Source: Plasmodium malariae
Lineage: Eukaryota; Apicomplexa; Aconoidasida; Haemosporida; Plasmodiidae
Assembly: GCF_900090045.1 (NCBI RefSeq)
Contig: NC_041783.1
Location: 832,001 to 896,000 of the forward strand
Reading direction: 5' to 3'
DNA: 64,000 bases
A program made the translations under genes and the position numbers. Below, one piece after another: positions 11,474-24,275 of the stretch (position 1 is its first letter; the number at the start of each line of letters is the position of its first letter). The notes beneath the pieces are model-generated. The model had not been told where the DNA came from. It ran no database searches and saw only the letters and a list, made by a program, of their open reading frames with translations.

Positions 11474-12577
11474 GCATTTTTCTCTATCATTTAGTTTTTA
11501 TACTATTTTATATAGTAAGTTCTTTATATTCACTTATCTTCGTCTCTTCTGCTCTTCTGTTCTTCCACATACCATCGTATATAATTTTATTGCTTATGAT
11601 TACTACTACCATTTTATTATTTGTCCCATAATTTGAATATGGTAAATGTTTATCTTTCCCCCTCACTTGATATACATATGTAATTTTACATTTTTCCTAT
11701 ACACTTGTGTATATATGTTCATTATATTATGTGTGTGTATTATATATCTGTACCTATCTATCTATATATATATATATATATATACATATATAAATACATA
11801 TATATATATGTAATGTATAGCTACGTTAACTCATAATGGCAACTGTGATTGCCTTCAATTTTGCATCATTTTATCACACCATTTTGTTTGGCTTCTTGAA
11901 GTCATAATTATTATATATTCTCACATTTTATGATTTTTAGATTTATAATAATAGAATTTTTCGCTTTTTATATTGTAACTATGTTGGGCCTTTATAATAT
12001 AATTCAAGTTTACTGTTTTTTTTTAAATTGTATAATTTTTTTTTTTTTTTTGCTCCTTTGTATTATTATGCCATATTTTTCTTTTTTATATTATATATTA
12101 TGTTATATATTATGTGTTATATTTTATTTTTTTAATTTGTTCCTTAATTTTATCCTTTTTGTTGTAATGTGTGAAAAAAATTAGGTATAGAATAATATAC
12201 CAACGCAATATTATAGTTTTAAATCATAAAAAAGTTTATTTCCTCTCTTGTATTTTCTTTTTTTATTTTTTTTTATTTTTATCAAGTACTTCATTATTTA
12301 TTACTTGAAAAAACAAAATGTTTATAAAAAAAAAAAAAAAAAATTAAACGAGCATATTGGAGTAGGAAAAATACAAAATATAAAAAAAAGGACATTAATA
12401 AAATAACTGCAAAAATAATTTTTTTTTTTTTTTTTTTTTTTTTTATTAATACTGTTTGTTTTTATTATTAATACACAAATTTGGTAAAGGAAAACTGACG
12501 GGAACAAACATATAAAAATGTAAAAAAAAAATAAAAAAATAAATAAAAATAAATGAAAACAAAACGAAAAAAAAAAG

Positions 12578-12624
<47 letters not shown>

Positions 12625-12823
12625 TATATAATGATGATAATACTTGTTTAGAAGTGTTTTAAATATGTGCAAATTTGTGGATCACAAAAAGGCTTGCTTT
12701 AAAAATGTGGATCCATTGTATATAAATTTTGGCACTAGTATGCTTGCATATGTATAAGTGTACATGTAAACATGTAAGCAGATAAATATACATATATATA
12801 CATATATATACAAACGTACGTAC

Positions 12824-12859
<36 letters not shown>

Positions 12860-13465
12860 AAATAGCAACCTGCTTGGCATACTTCATACATTTTAATTAA
12901 AATTTAGTATTTAAAAAGAACACTGATTTATAGAAAATTATATACGTATACATATATATACATATGTTTCACAATATCGATAAAGATAAACTTAAGGATG
13001 CCCATAATAAGATAGTCAAAAAAATAAATCATAAAAAAATGTACAATACATATACTCAAAATAGCTGCCAAATAATTTGATAAATGTTATTTAATATAGA
13101 AACTTATGAAGAAGAAATATAAAGGTAATCATCTAAACGTTAAAAATGAATGATTTGCTAGTATGGTAATACAACAATACAGCAATACGGCAATGCGGTA
13201 ATACGACAATGTGGTAATGGCGATATTTTATGTAATCTTTTTCTCATTTACAGCTTGATACTATATGATGAATGCACTCATAATTTTTTTTCCGTTTTCT
13301 TCGAAGCAATATATATAACATTTCAACCTTCACATTCGCATTTGCTTATACAAGAAAAGAAAAAAGAAAACTACTCCTTTCCATATATCAATCTACAAAT
13401 TGGTAGTTGAAAGATGATAAAATAAAGTTATGTACATAAAACGAATTTAAATGTACAGCAATGTT
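10840..13465. other. Intergenic region between MYST and the coiled-coil/EF-hand gene
   Basis: The minus-strand MYST start is at the left and the minus-strand EF-hand gene end is at the right. It contains poly(dA) at 10960-10976, (TA)n at 11425-11467 and 11764-11783, and poly(dT/dA) at 12420-12444 and 12570-12620. A weak minisatellite lies near 13165-13215. Two segments could be exons of small plus-strand genes (12665-12898 and 12964-13410); see findings. No domain-bearing gene is visible. Confidence 0.55.
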
Positions 13466-13706
13466 TTAGTTGGTGGTTGTGTGTACATAAAATATAGTTC
13501 CATTTTTTTTTTTTTTTTTTAATCCATACGTTTTCAACAGATTGACATAAGATACATTAGACTCCTTGGACAGGTTTAGTTCTCTGTATAAACAAAGAAG
13601 AAGAAAAAGGAGGAGGAGGAAGGAAAAAAAAAAAAAAAAAAAATTTATATTTCGAAAATAGTCATTACTACTTTATCTTTCCTTGCTTCTTTGCTACGTT
13701 CTTTCC

Positions 13707-13746
<40 letters not shown>

Positions 13747-15583
13747 GTTCTAAGTAGTCTGCCTCTTCATCCGTTAAGTTATCTCCAAACTGTTTCAAGA
13801 TGGACAGTATTAGGTCCTTATGCATAAACCCAGTTTTCTATAAAAATAAAAGAACGAAAAATATGTCCGTAAATATGCATTAACATATATATACATATAT
13901 ATGCACAAATATGAATTTGTTTATTTGTGTATGAGCGAACAAATGGTAGGCCTTTGCAATCATAGTTATTGTTATAAAGGCAGCATCCCCTTTTTGGTAA
14001 TTCAAATTTATGTCCTACTGGCTTAATTGTGTGTACGTTTGTATAATTGTGCACGTATGTCTACGCCTTTATATGTATGTATAAATTTGTACGTACATAC
14101 GAGATAACATGCACACCTACCTGAACATCCCAAATTTCAAAGAAAGTTACCATATTATGAAATGCTTCCTCTTCATCTATTATAATCGTTTTAATAAAAT
14201 CGATAAGATCTTCTCTACTTATTTCCCCCATGCTCTTTAATTCGTTCAATTTGCTCCGAGTCAGTGGCAGGTTCTACATGTAAAGAAATTTCGAAGGGGG
14301 GTTGTTAATGTGCTGGAGTTAATACCAAGAAACACTGATAAGGTAGATGCAATCTATGTATACATTTTTACACACTCATGAGTGGAGATGTGTATGAACT
14401 CATATAATAACATCTTTATATTACCACTTTGTATATAATATCTACACAGTCTTCGAAATTGAATTTATCAGTCTGCAAAAAGGTAAGAATGAACATGAGA
14501 ATACCTCCTTTTAATTTTAATTTTTTTTATTTTATTATTCAAAACGGCAATGGGAGTACGAAATGTACAATGCTTTATCTCCTTTATCTGCTTCTATTTC
14601 TAGTTCTGTCTCTCTTTTTCTTTTTCTTACGCCTTTTTCTTCCATGCACTTGTTCACTTTTGCTATTGTCCTAGTCTCTAAATCTGGGGCAGTATTATTT
14701 TGATGATCTCCTATCTTTTTCTTGTTGATATTTCCTTCTTGCTCATCCGCCTGAGTCTGTTTAAGCACTTGTTCACTGTTCTGCTTCTGCTTCATCATAC
14801 GTTCATTGTCCTGGTCCTGTTTCTTTCTCTTTTCCTCTTCTTCCTTTTGTTTGATTTCATTTATTTGTTCATTTAAGTATTCTCTGTGTTTCTTTAATTC
14901 ATTTCCTTTCTTGGTATTTGATAAAACTAGTTCTTTTCCTTTTTTTCTTATTTCATCGTTCTTCCCTGATACCTTTTTCACAAGGTTATTGTACTAAGCA
15001 TAGGTAGAACAACAATAAAAGGGAACACATAGAAAAAAAAAAAGTTAAAGGTTAAAAAAAAAATGCTAAAGAACAACAGTTAAAAATGGTAACAGTGGTT
15101 AAGCAGTTAAATCATCAAACCATTAGATCGCCAAATGGATAAACGGATAGTAATCATAAAACTTGTTAAGGCAGGTAGCAAAGTAGTCCAGTTATGCAAA
15201 GTACCCATAACACGAAACATATAGCAGTAAAAAAAGACAAACGCCGTAAAAGTTGTATACAAACAGAACAGAATGTAGATAAATGCACATTTACCCTTTT
15301 CTTATTTTCGGTAAAAGCTATTTTGAAATTATTTTTATCTTCATCCTTATAAAGAAACTTGTCAACGCTTGTTATCATGCTATGATAGTCTTCTAACAAC
15401 TTTTTAAAAGAACAAATGGGGACAAATATGGTAGAAGTAGTGCAAGTAGGTGAAAGGGAGGACTGTAGCAATAGTTTTGCATCAGGATATGTGCGATTGT
15501 TTACGAAATAAACAAGTACCCATGTATACATATATGGAACCACAATACGCCAAGTAAAAACAAAGAAAGAAAAGAAGAGCTCC

Positions 15584-15641
<58 letters not shown>

Positions 15642-17014
15642 TTACCTCTATCAGAAAATTGTTGTTCTTCTTTAATTCCTCCTTATATCGTAGTGTCTCT
15701 TTACTAGTTTCTTGTCTTTCTTTCTTTTCATTTTGCAGCTCTTCTAGCTTTAAATCTAGATCTTCCTTCAGACACTTTCAAAAGAGGAAAAAAAAAAAAA
15801 ATTAAAAAAAAGAAAAGAAGCAAATGAAGCAAACGAAGCAAACGAAGCAAACGAAGCAAACAAAGCAAACGAAGCAAACGAAGCAAACAAAGCAAACGAA
15901 GCAAACGAAGCAAACAAAGCAAACGAAGCAAACGAAGCAAACAAAGCAAACGAAGCAAATGAAGCAAACGAAATGAACAAAATGAACAAAATGAACAAAA
16001 TGAACAAAATATCATAATGTACAGATCAAACGAAACGAAATGGAGGCGCCCTTTTTAAGGCATGGATGCGCTGTAACCAAACACACATATCCGTATATAC
16101 ACATGTCAATCTGCCCACGGGTATATCCACATTAACATGTGCAATTTATGTATATATAATTGCCTACATTTATTTGCTGCTCGCAGTAACAGATGTTCAT
16201 TTCTAGCTCCTGGATTTTCATCCTGAAGAGAAATAATAACATAATGTCGACGTAATAAGGACAACATAAATATGTGAAATACCCCGTTCGATACATACAT
16301 AGTGAAGTTGATGAAACTATGATAATTTCATTTTTCATCTTATATTATTTCAAATATATCAAATATTAACTCATTTTATTGAAGAATATTACGTATTGAG
16401 TATATCCGTTGCTATAGACAAGTCAGCCTGGGCTCTTGCTGATTTTATACCGTCCATCAGAATAATTTTGTCCCCCTATTAATGTTGGTTATAGTTACAT
16501 TTTTTAAGTACAAAAAGTGTTAAATTATTTTTTGAAAAATAAAGAGAATCCTTTTAAAAGAAAATTTGAATTATTTGTTTTATTAGCTTCTTTATATTTA
16601 CTTCTTTTTTTTCTTTTTTTTATATTTTTTTTTAATTTTTAATTTTCCTATTGTTATGTTACCCCGATTTTCTCACAACATGATACAATGTTTTCCAAGA
16701 CCATTTTGTATTCAAGAAATGAGTTCTTCAACTTTGTCATTCTCATTTGCGCATTTTTGCTAAAAAGGTGCAAAAGAAAAAAAAAAAAAAAAAAAGATGA
16801 GAAATAAAAAATGCCCATTGTACATTTATTATTTTTTTTTTTTTTTTTCATTACTTCTGTTCGGAATAAGCTTTACACATCTCTGTCAGTTGTTTGTTTT
16901 TTCTTCTGTCAACTATCAGCTTATTTCTGTTTAACTTACTAACAAAATTGGAGAAAAGATGAAAGGAGAAGAAAAAAAAAAAAAAAAAAAAAAAAAAGAC
17001 AAACACGAGTAAAC

Positions 17015-17066
<52 letters not shown>

Positions 17067-18887
17067 GTACTTATGTATACACATAGATGCCCGTACATTT
17101 GCACTAGTATATACAACTAATGCGCATTTTTTGGATGTCCACTTCTTTCTAGCTTGTTCTTTTTACTTGTGTTCCATAGCGGTCTCTATTATATCATTTT
17201 GAACATTTATAATATCTTTTTTTGTTTTAACAGCAGACTGGTATTTTCTAATCAAATAAAAAATGTCTTGTATATCTTCTTTGTTGTAAAATAAACCTGC
17301 CTAATGTACATTTACCATAAAAGAGTTTTAAATATTTTTACATAAATGAGCAATTGAATGACTCATACATGCACACTTCTTCCAGTGATTACAAAGACGT
17401 TCAGGGGGATACTTATGCAGACACATATGCGTGCACAAACATATACGCACATATACATGTACACTGATTGGTGTAAATTGTTTTTAAAAGACGCGCTCAG
17501 CTAGTTCCATGTAAAAAAAAGATAGACTATATGAACAAGTTTGCCTTAATCAGTTCCAGGTTTATCCGTGTGTCCATATTTTCCTTCAGATCATCATACT
17601 CTTTTTTCAGCATATTAAATTTCTCCTTGTACACACTTTCACTCGATTTATCTCTGTAAAAATGGGTATACAAAGTATGTGTACTACATAACTGATTGTT
17701 TGATTTTACCACATGCTACTATGTAATGTCTTATTATACAATATTTTACCATATTTTATTTATCTTTCCAGCACTCTAACTCATTTTTTTCAATCTTTGA
17801 AAATTTTAACATAGCTTTTTTTCATAAAAGACGTACCTTTCATTCTGTTGCTTCCCGTTCTGCACACATGCTCCCAACGGCTCTACAATTTTTTCAAACG
17901 CATTGTTATGGACCTTATGTTTGAATGAATCTAAATAATCAATGCTGTTTATAACTGCGTTAATCTTTTCAAATTCCTATCATTCAAAAAAAAAGAAAAC
18001 ATAATCTCCTTCAAATATAAAAAAAAAATAGATCAGTTCATATTGATTTAACTTAACACGGACATGTGCCCTATTTATGTATATACACGTAAACGAAACC
18101 TTTTTACAACTCAATGATGCAAACATATGCCAACGTTCACTGTTCGGTAGAACATTCTGTTATAATGGTAAGACCTGCTTTTTTTTTCGGTGTTGTGTTT
18201 TCTTTCCTCCACTGTATAGTACACAGTCTCCATCAATCCTGCATTTTGTTTAAGCGAATAAGCAGGGTATACATATGTACACGTACTTACATACTTACGT
18301 GCATACGTATATATTTATGTATGTAATTATATGTGCAAGAAGACTTGATATAGCAATACATCAAAAAAGCGATACACATCTTTTTTCATTTTTACAACTT
18401 AAAGTTTATTTGCTGACTTCCTTTGTCCTGAGCGTACGTAAATGGTAAGGAGGGTTATGTATAAACGAATAGAGAACATACAGGTGCATGCAAGTGTATG
18501 TATGTTTGTACGTATGCAAGTATGAAAGTATGTATGTACGTATGAAAGTATGTATGTACGTATGAAAGTATGTATGTACGTATGAAAGTATGTATGTACG
18601 TATTAAAGTATGTATGTACGTATGTATGTACGTATGAAAGTATGTGTGTACGTATGAAAGTATGTATGTACGTATGTAAGTATGCATGCATATTATGTAT
18701 TTTTTTTTTTTTTTTTTCCTCTATCTTTTTGTACTAGTAAAAACACTGCTTCTGTGTGTAGGTCATCGTAAAAAGATACGTTGCTCCTTCTGAAGAGAGT
18801 GTCACATGGCTTTTCACTATCATAAAGAAATGTATCTCTCTTCTTATTATGTAAAATTTTGTTTATGCTTCCGTTTAAAATTTCCAT
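13466..18887 (-). CDS. Coiled-coil protein with C-terminal EF-hand pair (16 exons)
   Basis: Sixteen exons join in phase to 636 residues: 18887-18735, 17976-17837, 17653-17528, 17495-17465, 17300-17167, 16938-16855, 16759-16663, 16475-16393, 16222-16168, 15774-15646, 15399-15295, 14993-14631, 14472-14425, 14273-14121, 13837-13746 and 13583-13466. All introns are GT-AG. The middle is Lys/Glu/Gln-rich and predicts long coiled coils (for example EDLDLKLEELQNEKKERQET). The last 110 residues resemble a calmodulin or myosin light-chain lobe: WDVQKTGFMHKDLILSIL, then LTDEEADYLEQELNL. The EF loop is degenerate (D-x-Q-x-T-G), so Ca2+ binding is doubtful. The very fragmented gene structure and coiled-coil/EF-hand layout would suit a basal-body, spindle or axoneme protein, but that is inference. 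The final residues after the 18-A run depend on its exact length. The 31-nt exon at 17465 is the least certain. Confidence 0.75.
15815..16012. repeat. Intronic 9-bp/27-bp minisatellite (GAAGCAAAC)
   Basis: Lies inside an intron of the 16-exon gene. The 9-bp unit GAAGCAAAC alternates with AAAGCAAAC in a regular two-plus-one order, giving a 27-bp higher-order unit repeated several times. It ends in a different 9-10-bp unit, ATGAACAAA. The array is less AT-rich than its surroundings. Confidence 0.92.
18494..18690. repeat. Intronic 20-bp repeat (GTATGTATGTACGTATGAAA)
   Basis: About nine copies of the 20-bp unit, in exact 20-bp register, within the first intron of the coiled-coil/EF-hand gene. 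Open frames across it on the minus strand read as Thr/Tyr/Ile/His repeats and are not coding. Confidence 0.92.
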
Positions 18888-19685
18888 TTGTCTTAATACT
18901 ATTCGTGTTACACGTTTTTTCTTTTGTAACGTTTAAATTTTGCTCTATTTTTATACTTTATCTTTTTACGTTATCTTTTTACATTATCTTTTTACATTAT
19001 ATTTTTACTTTATTTTATTTATTTTATTTTTTTTTTCTTTTCTTTCTCTTTTTTATGAAACTCAAACACCATTATTTTGTAGATAGAACAGCTTGAATAA
19101 GCATCTCAACTTTTGTTAAAAGACAACTTTGCTAAACTTAAAATTTGGAATACTTAAAAATTATATGTAAAAAAAATGGTATTTACGCAATTAAGATGTT
19201 AGTCAATTACTCAATTATTTGACGTTCAAAATAAAAACAAAAGTAAAAGCAAAAGACGGCAAATCAACTTGTGTTGGAATGATAAGTATTAATGTTGAAT
19301 ATTAACCAATAAAAAAAAATAAAACATGCACTTTGGTATATACATATATATATATATATATGTATGTGTATAAATAAGTGTACATGTGTGTAAATATGTG
19401 CGAAAATGTGTATACAATGTTACGTGTGTTGCCATTGACACCTGAAAAATATACAATAAGCAAATAATTAGCATAAATATATAAATGAATAATTTTTTTC
19501 AAAAATTATAAAATATGAAATGTAAAACACGAAATATGAATTATACATTTAAAACACATTCATTTTACAAATTTCGCATTCCCCTACATTTTGCATACCG
19601 CATTATATAACATACAACGTTTACACATTATATGCATATTTCTGTAAATGTCATTTTGCTCTTAAGTAAACAAATATATTAATTT

Positions 19686-19803
19686 TGTCTATTTTGTCTA
19701 TTTTGTATATTTTGTATATTTTGTCTATTTTGTATATTTTGTATATTTTGTATATTTTGTATATTTTGTCTATTTTGTATATTTTGTATATTTTGTATAT
19801 TTT
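19686..19803. repeat. 9-bp tandem repeat (TATTTTGTM)
   Basis: About thirteen copies of a 9-bp unit, TATTTTGTC or TATTTTGTA. The period is a multiple of three, so one frame reads as repeated Ile/Leu/Tyr. It is flanked by poly(dT), not by coding sequence. Confidence 0.88.
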
Positions 19804-20462
19804 TTTTTTTTTTTTTTGCATATTATTTCCTTGTCCAAGAAATAAATGGAATGTTATAATCGCATGTTCATATTTTTTATTAATTTTGTTTCTCTTCTTT
19901 TTAATATGCTTTATTTTGATTTTTTTTTTTTTTTTTTTTCTTTCCTCCCTTTTTCGATATATTCATTACTCAGTTACACATACATAAGTACGTCTTTTTT
20001 ACATAAAGTTCAAAGATAATTTTTCAGTTTCCCCGTTTAGTTGAGTGGAAACAAATAGTCCATTATTGTTAACGCTGCGTTTGCCACGTGTTATTGTCAG
20101 ACTGATTTATACACAAATATACGAGAGTGTGAATGTTCACGTGTGTATGTATTCGTGCATATATACACACATATATGTTTAGCGATTTATAATTTATAAA
20201 CAATCTTTAACTTTTTCTGACGGCAACTGCTTAGCAGTTAAAGAATAATTCTGTAAAAGGACACCCTCTTGCGTTTTTTAGTTTTTCCCTTGTTTTTCCC
20301 TTTCCCACTTTTGTACATCCCCATTTTCGTACTTTCAATTTTCTGCTTTGTATCGTTAATAAGAAAATGAATCACCGCAATCCCACTTATGCTTCATTTT
20401 TATGAAGATAAGTGTAATGTTAATATAGGGCTTTTTTTTTTTTTTTTTTTTTTAACATTCAT

Positions 20463-20565
20463 ATGTACCAATACATATGTACATGTACCAATACATATGT
20501 ACATGTACCAATACATATGTATATGCACCAATACATATGTATATGCACCAATACATATATATATA
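20463..20565. repeat. 20-bp tandem repeat (CAATACATATGTACATGTAC)
   Basis: Five copies, the last two with ATATGC in place of ACATGT. Each copy contains the self-complementary ACATATGT, so single strands could form hairpins. It lies downstream of ARPC1. Confidence 0.88.
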
Positions 20566-20729
20566 TATATGCGGGGGCTTGGAATAAAATGACGTATTTT
20601 ATGAATTGCGAATAATTTTTATTATTTTATTTTTATTTTATTTTTATTTTATTTTTATTTTATTTTTTTTTATTTTTTTTTATTTATTTAATTTTTTTTA
20701 TTTTTGCCGTAGCTAGCTAGCCAAAATGG

Positions 20730-21836
20730 TCAGAAAATAAAAGTCCAAAGAACGATATTAAAATCACTGGATGCTGTGATAAATTGGGTGTATTCCTTAC
20801 TTTCATATGGTTCCAACATAGATATTTGTAAAATACTATTTGAATGGGGAATAATTTCTCCAGTAACTTCATTTCCATTTATATGATTGCATTCTTTTTC
20901 TATATCTTGAATATTTTTCTTATCATAAAAAAAATCAAAACTTAAATTTTTTATAGTGAATTCTGGTAATACCACCTTTGAGATAACCCACTCACCGTTC
21001 ACGCAGTCAATAATAATTGGAAATATCTCATAGCCATACTACAACAGTAACAATAACAATAACAAAAGAAAAAAAAAAAAAAAAAATGTTAACAAGAGAT
21101 AATACTCTTATTTAAATTTTATTTCATAAACAGGCAAACGTTATATTAGCGACTGCTTTTTCTTTTTATTCGCATATACACATAAATACACATGTAAATA
21201 TATATATAAATACACGCATAAATATAAGCATAATTATGTGCTTATATGCGTAAAATACCCTTTCGTACCACTAATAGCTTGTCTTCACCGAAGAACAAAC
21301 TCTTTTGAAATGTCTGACCAACCCATGAAACGAACTGAATATTAGCGGGTGATTTACAGTAATCCGCTATTATTATTTGTTGTTTTTCGTAGCTATTCTC
21401 AAAGTTGTTAGCTGCAAAATAATAAATGGATGAACGTGAATTACTTCCCTGTGTTAAATATTAATATATGGACACGTATGCACGTATGGGTATATATACG
21501 TATGGGTATATATACATATGGGTATATGCATATGGGTATATACATATGGGTATATGCATATGGGTATATACATATGGGTATATACATATGGGTATATACA
21601 TATGGGTATATACGTATGTGCATATACGGATATGCACGTACTGCATACATGCACTTATCTAAATGTACACACACATATGTGTGTATATTTTGTACAACAA
21701 ATGGGGGCATACCAATTATTGCCACTTTTTCATTGGATAAGGAAAAAGAACTATGACAAATGACATATCCTTCACATTCAATCTGTTCTGAATGAATTTT
21801 AATGAAATCGTTTTGAAGTGCATTTGAAATTGAAAG

Positions 21837-21868
<32 letters not shown>

Positions 21869-22551
21869 AAAAGAAAAAGAAAAAGAAAAAGAAAAAGAAA
21901 AAGAAAAAGAAAAAGCGAAATAAAAGGCCGAATAAAAAGAGAAAGCAAGATTGAAGTAAACAAGGAGGAATGTATTCATCACCTTGCATATTATGTCGTT
22001 ATTTTTTAAATCCCTTTGTGCGATTAGATCTTCAATGTTCCCATATGCTCTGCGCAAAGGTGGAACGCATGGGGATACGTGTGTATACATACGCATATAT
22101 GTAATTACTCATACATGTAATTACTCATACATGTAATTACTCATACATGTAATTACTCATACATGTAATTACTCATATATGCAATTACTCATATATGCAA
22201 TTACTCATATATGCAATTACTCATACATGTAATTACTCATACATGTAAACACGCACATATGTAATTACGAATATATATTCACATATACATATGTTCGCAC
22301 AAAAACATTAGGCGAAGGAAAATACTAAACTAACGCGTAAAGCATTAGCTGCCCCACCCGTATTGTTCCTCATGTTTTGATCTTTCATCTGACAAGCCTA
22401 ATGTGCATACAATCCTTGCTGTTGAATCCATGGACGTTGTAGACAATATATACCCTTTTAAAGAACAAAAAGGGTGAAGTCATATACATATATTCATTCG
22501 TCTATGCACATATTTATTCATTCCGCTAAAGAATGAGCAATTAAAAATATG

Positions 22552-22585
<34 letters not shown>

Positions 22586-23433
22586 CCTTTATTCATGGAT
22601 ACATACCTGAAGAACCCCATTCTAAAAATAAAATACTTCCAGCATGACTTACAATTTGTTTTATTGTCCATTTTTCCTTTTCTTTTTTTGAACAAATAAA
22701 TATATTTCCGGTAGAAAATCCTATGGCAAAAGAATAGGCATATGGATGCCAACAAACACATGTAGGTAATTCCTCTGTTGGAATATTAACATTAGTACAT
22801 ATCCATTTCTCACTTTCTTTTTTTTTTTTATAAATGACACATTTCATATCAATGGTAACTATGAGTAACTCATTCTGTCTTGACCACTCTAGTCCTACAA
22901 TTTTGTTTCTACTCTGTATCTATTATGAGAGGAGGAAGGTGAAGAGGGGTTATGGTAATGGTAGTGGTAACGGTAGTAGTAGCAGTAGTAGTGATAGTGG
23001 TAATGATGATGGAGTAAAATATGCAATTTATGCTTATACGTATTGATATGTGTTCACATAATTATACACATATTTTGTATATATGTGCTCATTTCTGAAC
23101 ATGTTAATGCAGTTATTACTTTATTTACACACAACTATATAACATAGTAACTTATCGAGAGCTAATACTACAAACTATATTTTTTATGTTTTTCTTTTCA
23201 CATGCATTTGTCTACTTTTTTTTTTTCTTGTCATTAAAACTTACTCCAGTATAAATTGTGTCGGAATAAATTAATTCTGCCTTTACTATTTTGTGTAGAA
23301 CTACATTTTTTCTATTGCTCATAACAGCTATTAATATATCATTTTTCTTAGTGGACACTCTTATTGGGGGTTCATAGTAGTCATTCTCTGGGATACTGTA
23401 CTTTGTACAGTTACATTTTACATGCTCAATCAT
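20730..23433 (-). CDS. ARPC1: Arp2/3 complex subunit 1 (ARPC1/ARC40), WD40
   Basis: Seven exons join in phase to about 395 residues: 23433-23245, 22919-22607, 22454-22358, 22049-21983, 21782-21713, 21411-21269 and 21038-20730. The order of conserved blocks follows ARPC1: IVGLEWSRQNELLIVTIDMK, then CVIYKK...EKW, LPTCVCWHPYAYSFAIGFST, STTSMDSTARIV, VICHSSFSLSNEKVAII, and the end HSNSILQISMLEPY...ITASSDFNIVLWTF. The last block mirrors the mammalian NSVSQISVL...FCTTGMDGGMSIWD. ARPC1 is the beta-propeller subunit of the Arp2/3 actin nucleator. In Plasmodium an atypical Arp2/3 complex has been linked to DNA segregation in male gametes. The end of exon 3 is uncertain: no typical GTAAG donor is present and a GTGGGG donor keeps phase. 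The start ATG at 23433 is preceded by more upstream open frame. Confidence 0.87.
21485..21628. repeat. Intronic 14-bp repeat (GGGTATATACATAT)
   Basis: About ten copies inside the fifth ARPC1 intron. Variants carry TATATGCATAT. Its 14-bp period means all frames stay open, which explains overlapping apparent reading frames on both strands. Confidence 0.9.
21837..21915. repeat. Poly(A) followed by (GAAAAA)n, in ARPC1 intron 4
   Basis: A run of about 29 A followed by about nine GAAAAA units, on the plus strand. Read on the sense (minus) strand it is a T-rich tract. It lies 55 bp upstream of the splice acceptor used for ARPC1 exon 5 at 21782 and could act as a long polypyrimidine tract. Confidence 0.85.
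22099..22268. repeat. Intronic 16-bp repeat (GTAATTACTCATACAT)
   Basis: About ten copies in the third ARPC1 intron, with ATATGC variants in the middle. It contains the palindrome GTAATTAC once per unit. Confidence 0.92.
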
Positions 23434-24244
23434 TATATTGGCACTTCGTTGTTTTCTCTTTTTGTGTTTAATATAGCAAGAGGAGTAGCGTATACGCATA
23501 TGTATACGTATGTATACGTATGTATATGTATGTATATGTATGTATATGTATGTATATGTATGTATATGTACATGTAAATGGGAAAATGCAAATACATGCG
23601 TATATTTCTCTAGAATAGTATTTTTTAATTTTCATATTCTCAGCAGAAAGTGTATGTACATACCAATATAATCATAACATGCACTACAGTAAAAGTAATG
23701 CAAAGTGAGAACAAACTATTTTTCGACAAAAAAATAAAAAGCGCAAAATGTTGACAAAGTAAGAAATTTACGCACATGTGTGGATATAAATATGTACAAA
23801 CGCAGTTATATATAAATATATATATAATATATATGTGTATTATGTTTCCTATCAAGTGTTAATACTTTTCAGTGTTAATTTGCTGTATATGCCAACTTTT
23901 AACAGTGATAAGATAAAAACGACAAGAAAAAAAAAGAAGATATAAAAAAAATAAAAGAAAGAAAACAATAGGGGGTAGAAGGTACACAGTAGCAAGAGAA
24001 AAGCTCAAGGATATTTGCAATTGACAGAAAAAAAAAAAAAAAAAGTGCTTTTCATTTTGACATATACTAACCTTTTACATTCGCGTTTTAACTATTCCTA
24101 GTTTATTTTATTTACACATGAAGACATTAATTACATCCGGAGAATAAGGAAAAAAAAAAAATAATAATAAAAATAAAAATAATTCAAAATTGTAGATATA
24201 GTTAAAAAAGAAACTGTGAATTGTTAAATAGTACCCTTTTTCTC

Positions 24245-24272
<28 letters not shown>
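23434..24272. other. Divergent intergenic region, ARPC1 / secreted-protein gene
   Basis: 839 bp between two divergent start codons, so probably a shared promoter region. Contains a GTATGTATAT repeat (23500-23572), AT runs (23808-23835), and an A-run of 28 bp that ends directly at the ATG of the downstream gene (24245-24272). No coding signal. Confidence 0.7.

Positions 24273-24275
<3 letters not shown>

Larger units (their letters stand above)
18888..20729. other. Intergenic region between two minus-strand genes
   Basis: Holds the promoter side of the coiled-coil/EF-hand gene and the 3' side of ARPC1. Contains a 9-bp array (TATTTTGTA/TATTTTGTC, 19686-19803), a 20-bp array (about 20463-20565), an ATTTT-rich tract (20620-20705) and poly(dT) blocks. 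I see no exon. Confidence 0.7.

Noticed and set aside
18396..18427. Extra 32-nt exon (DKGSQQINFK) in intron 1 of the coiled-coil/EF-hand gene
   Set aside because: It has AG and GT flanks but would put the next exon out of phase; exon 1 joins the following exon directly in phase.
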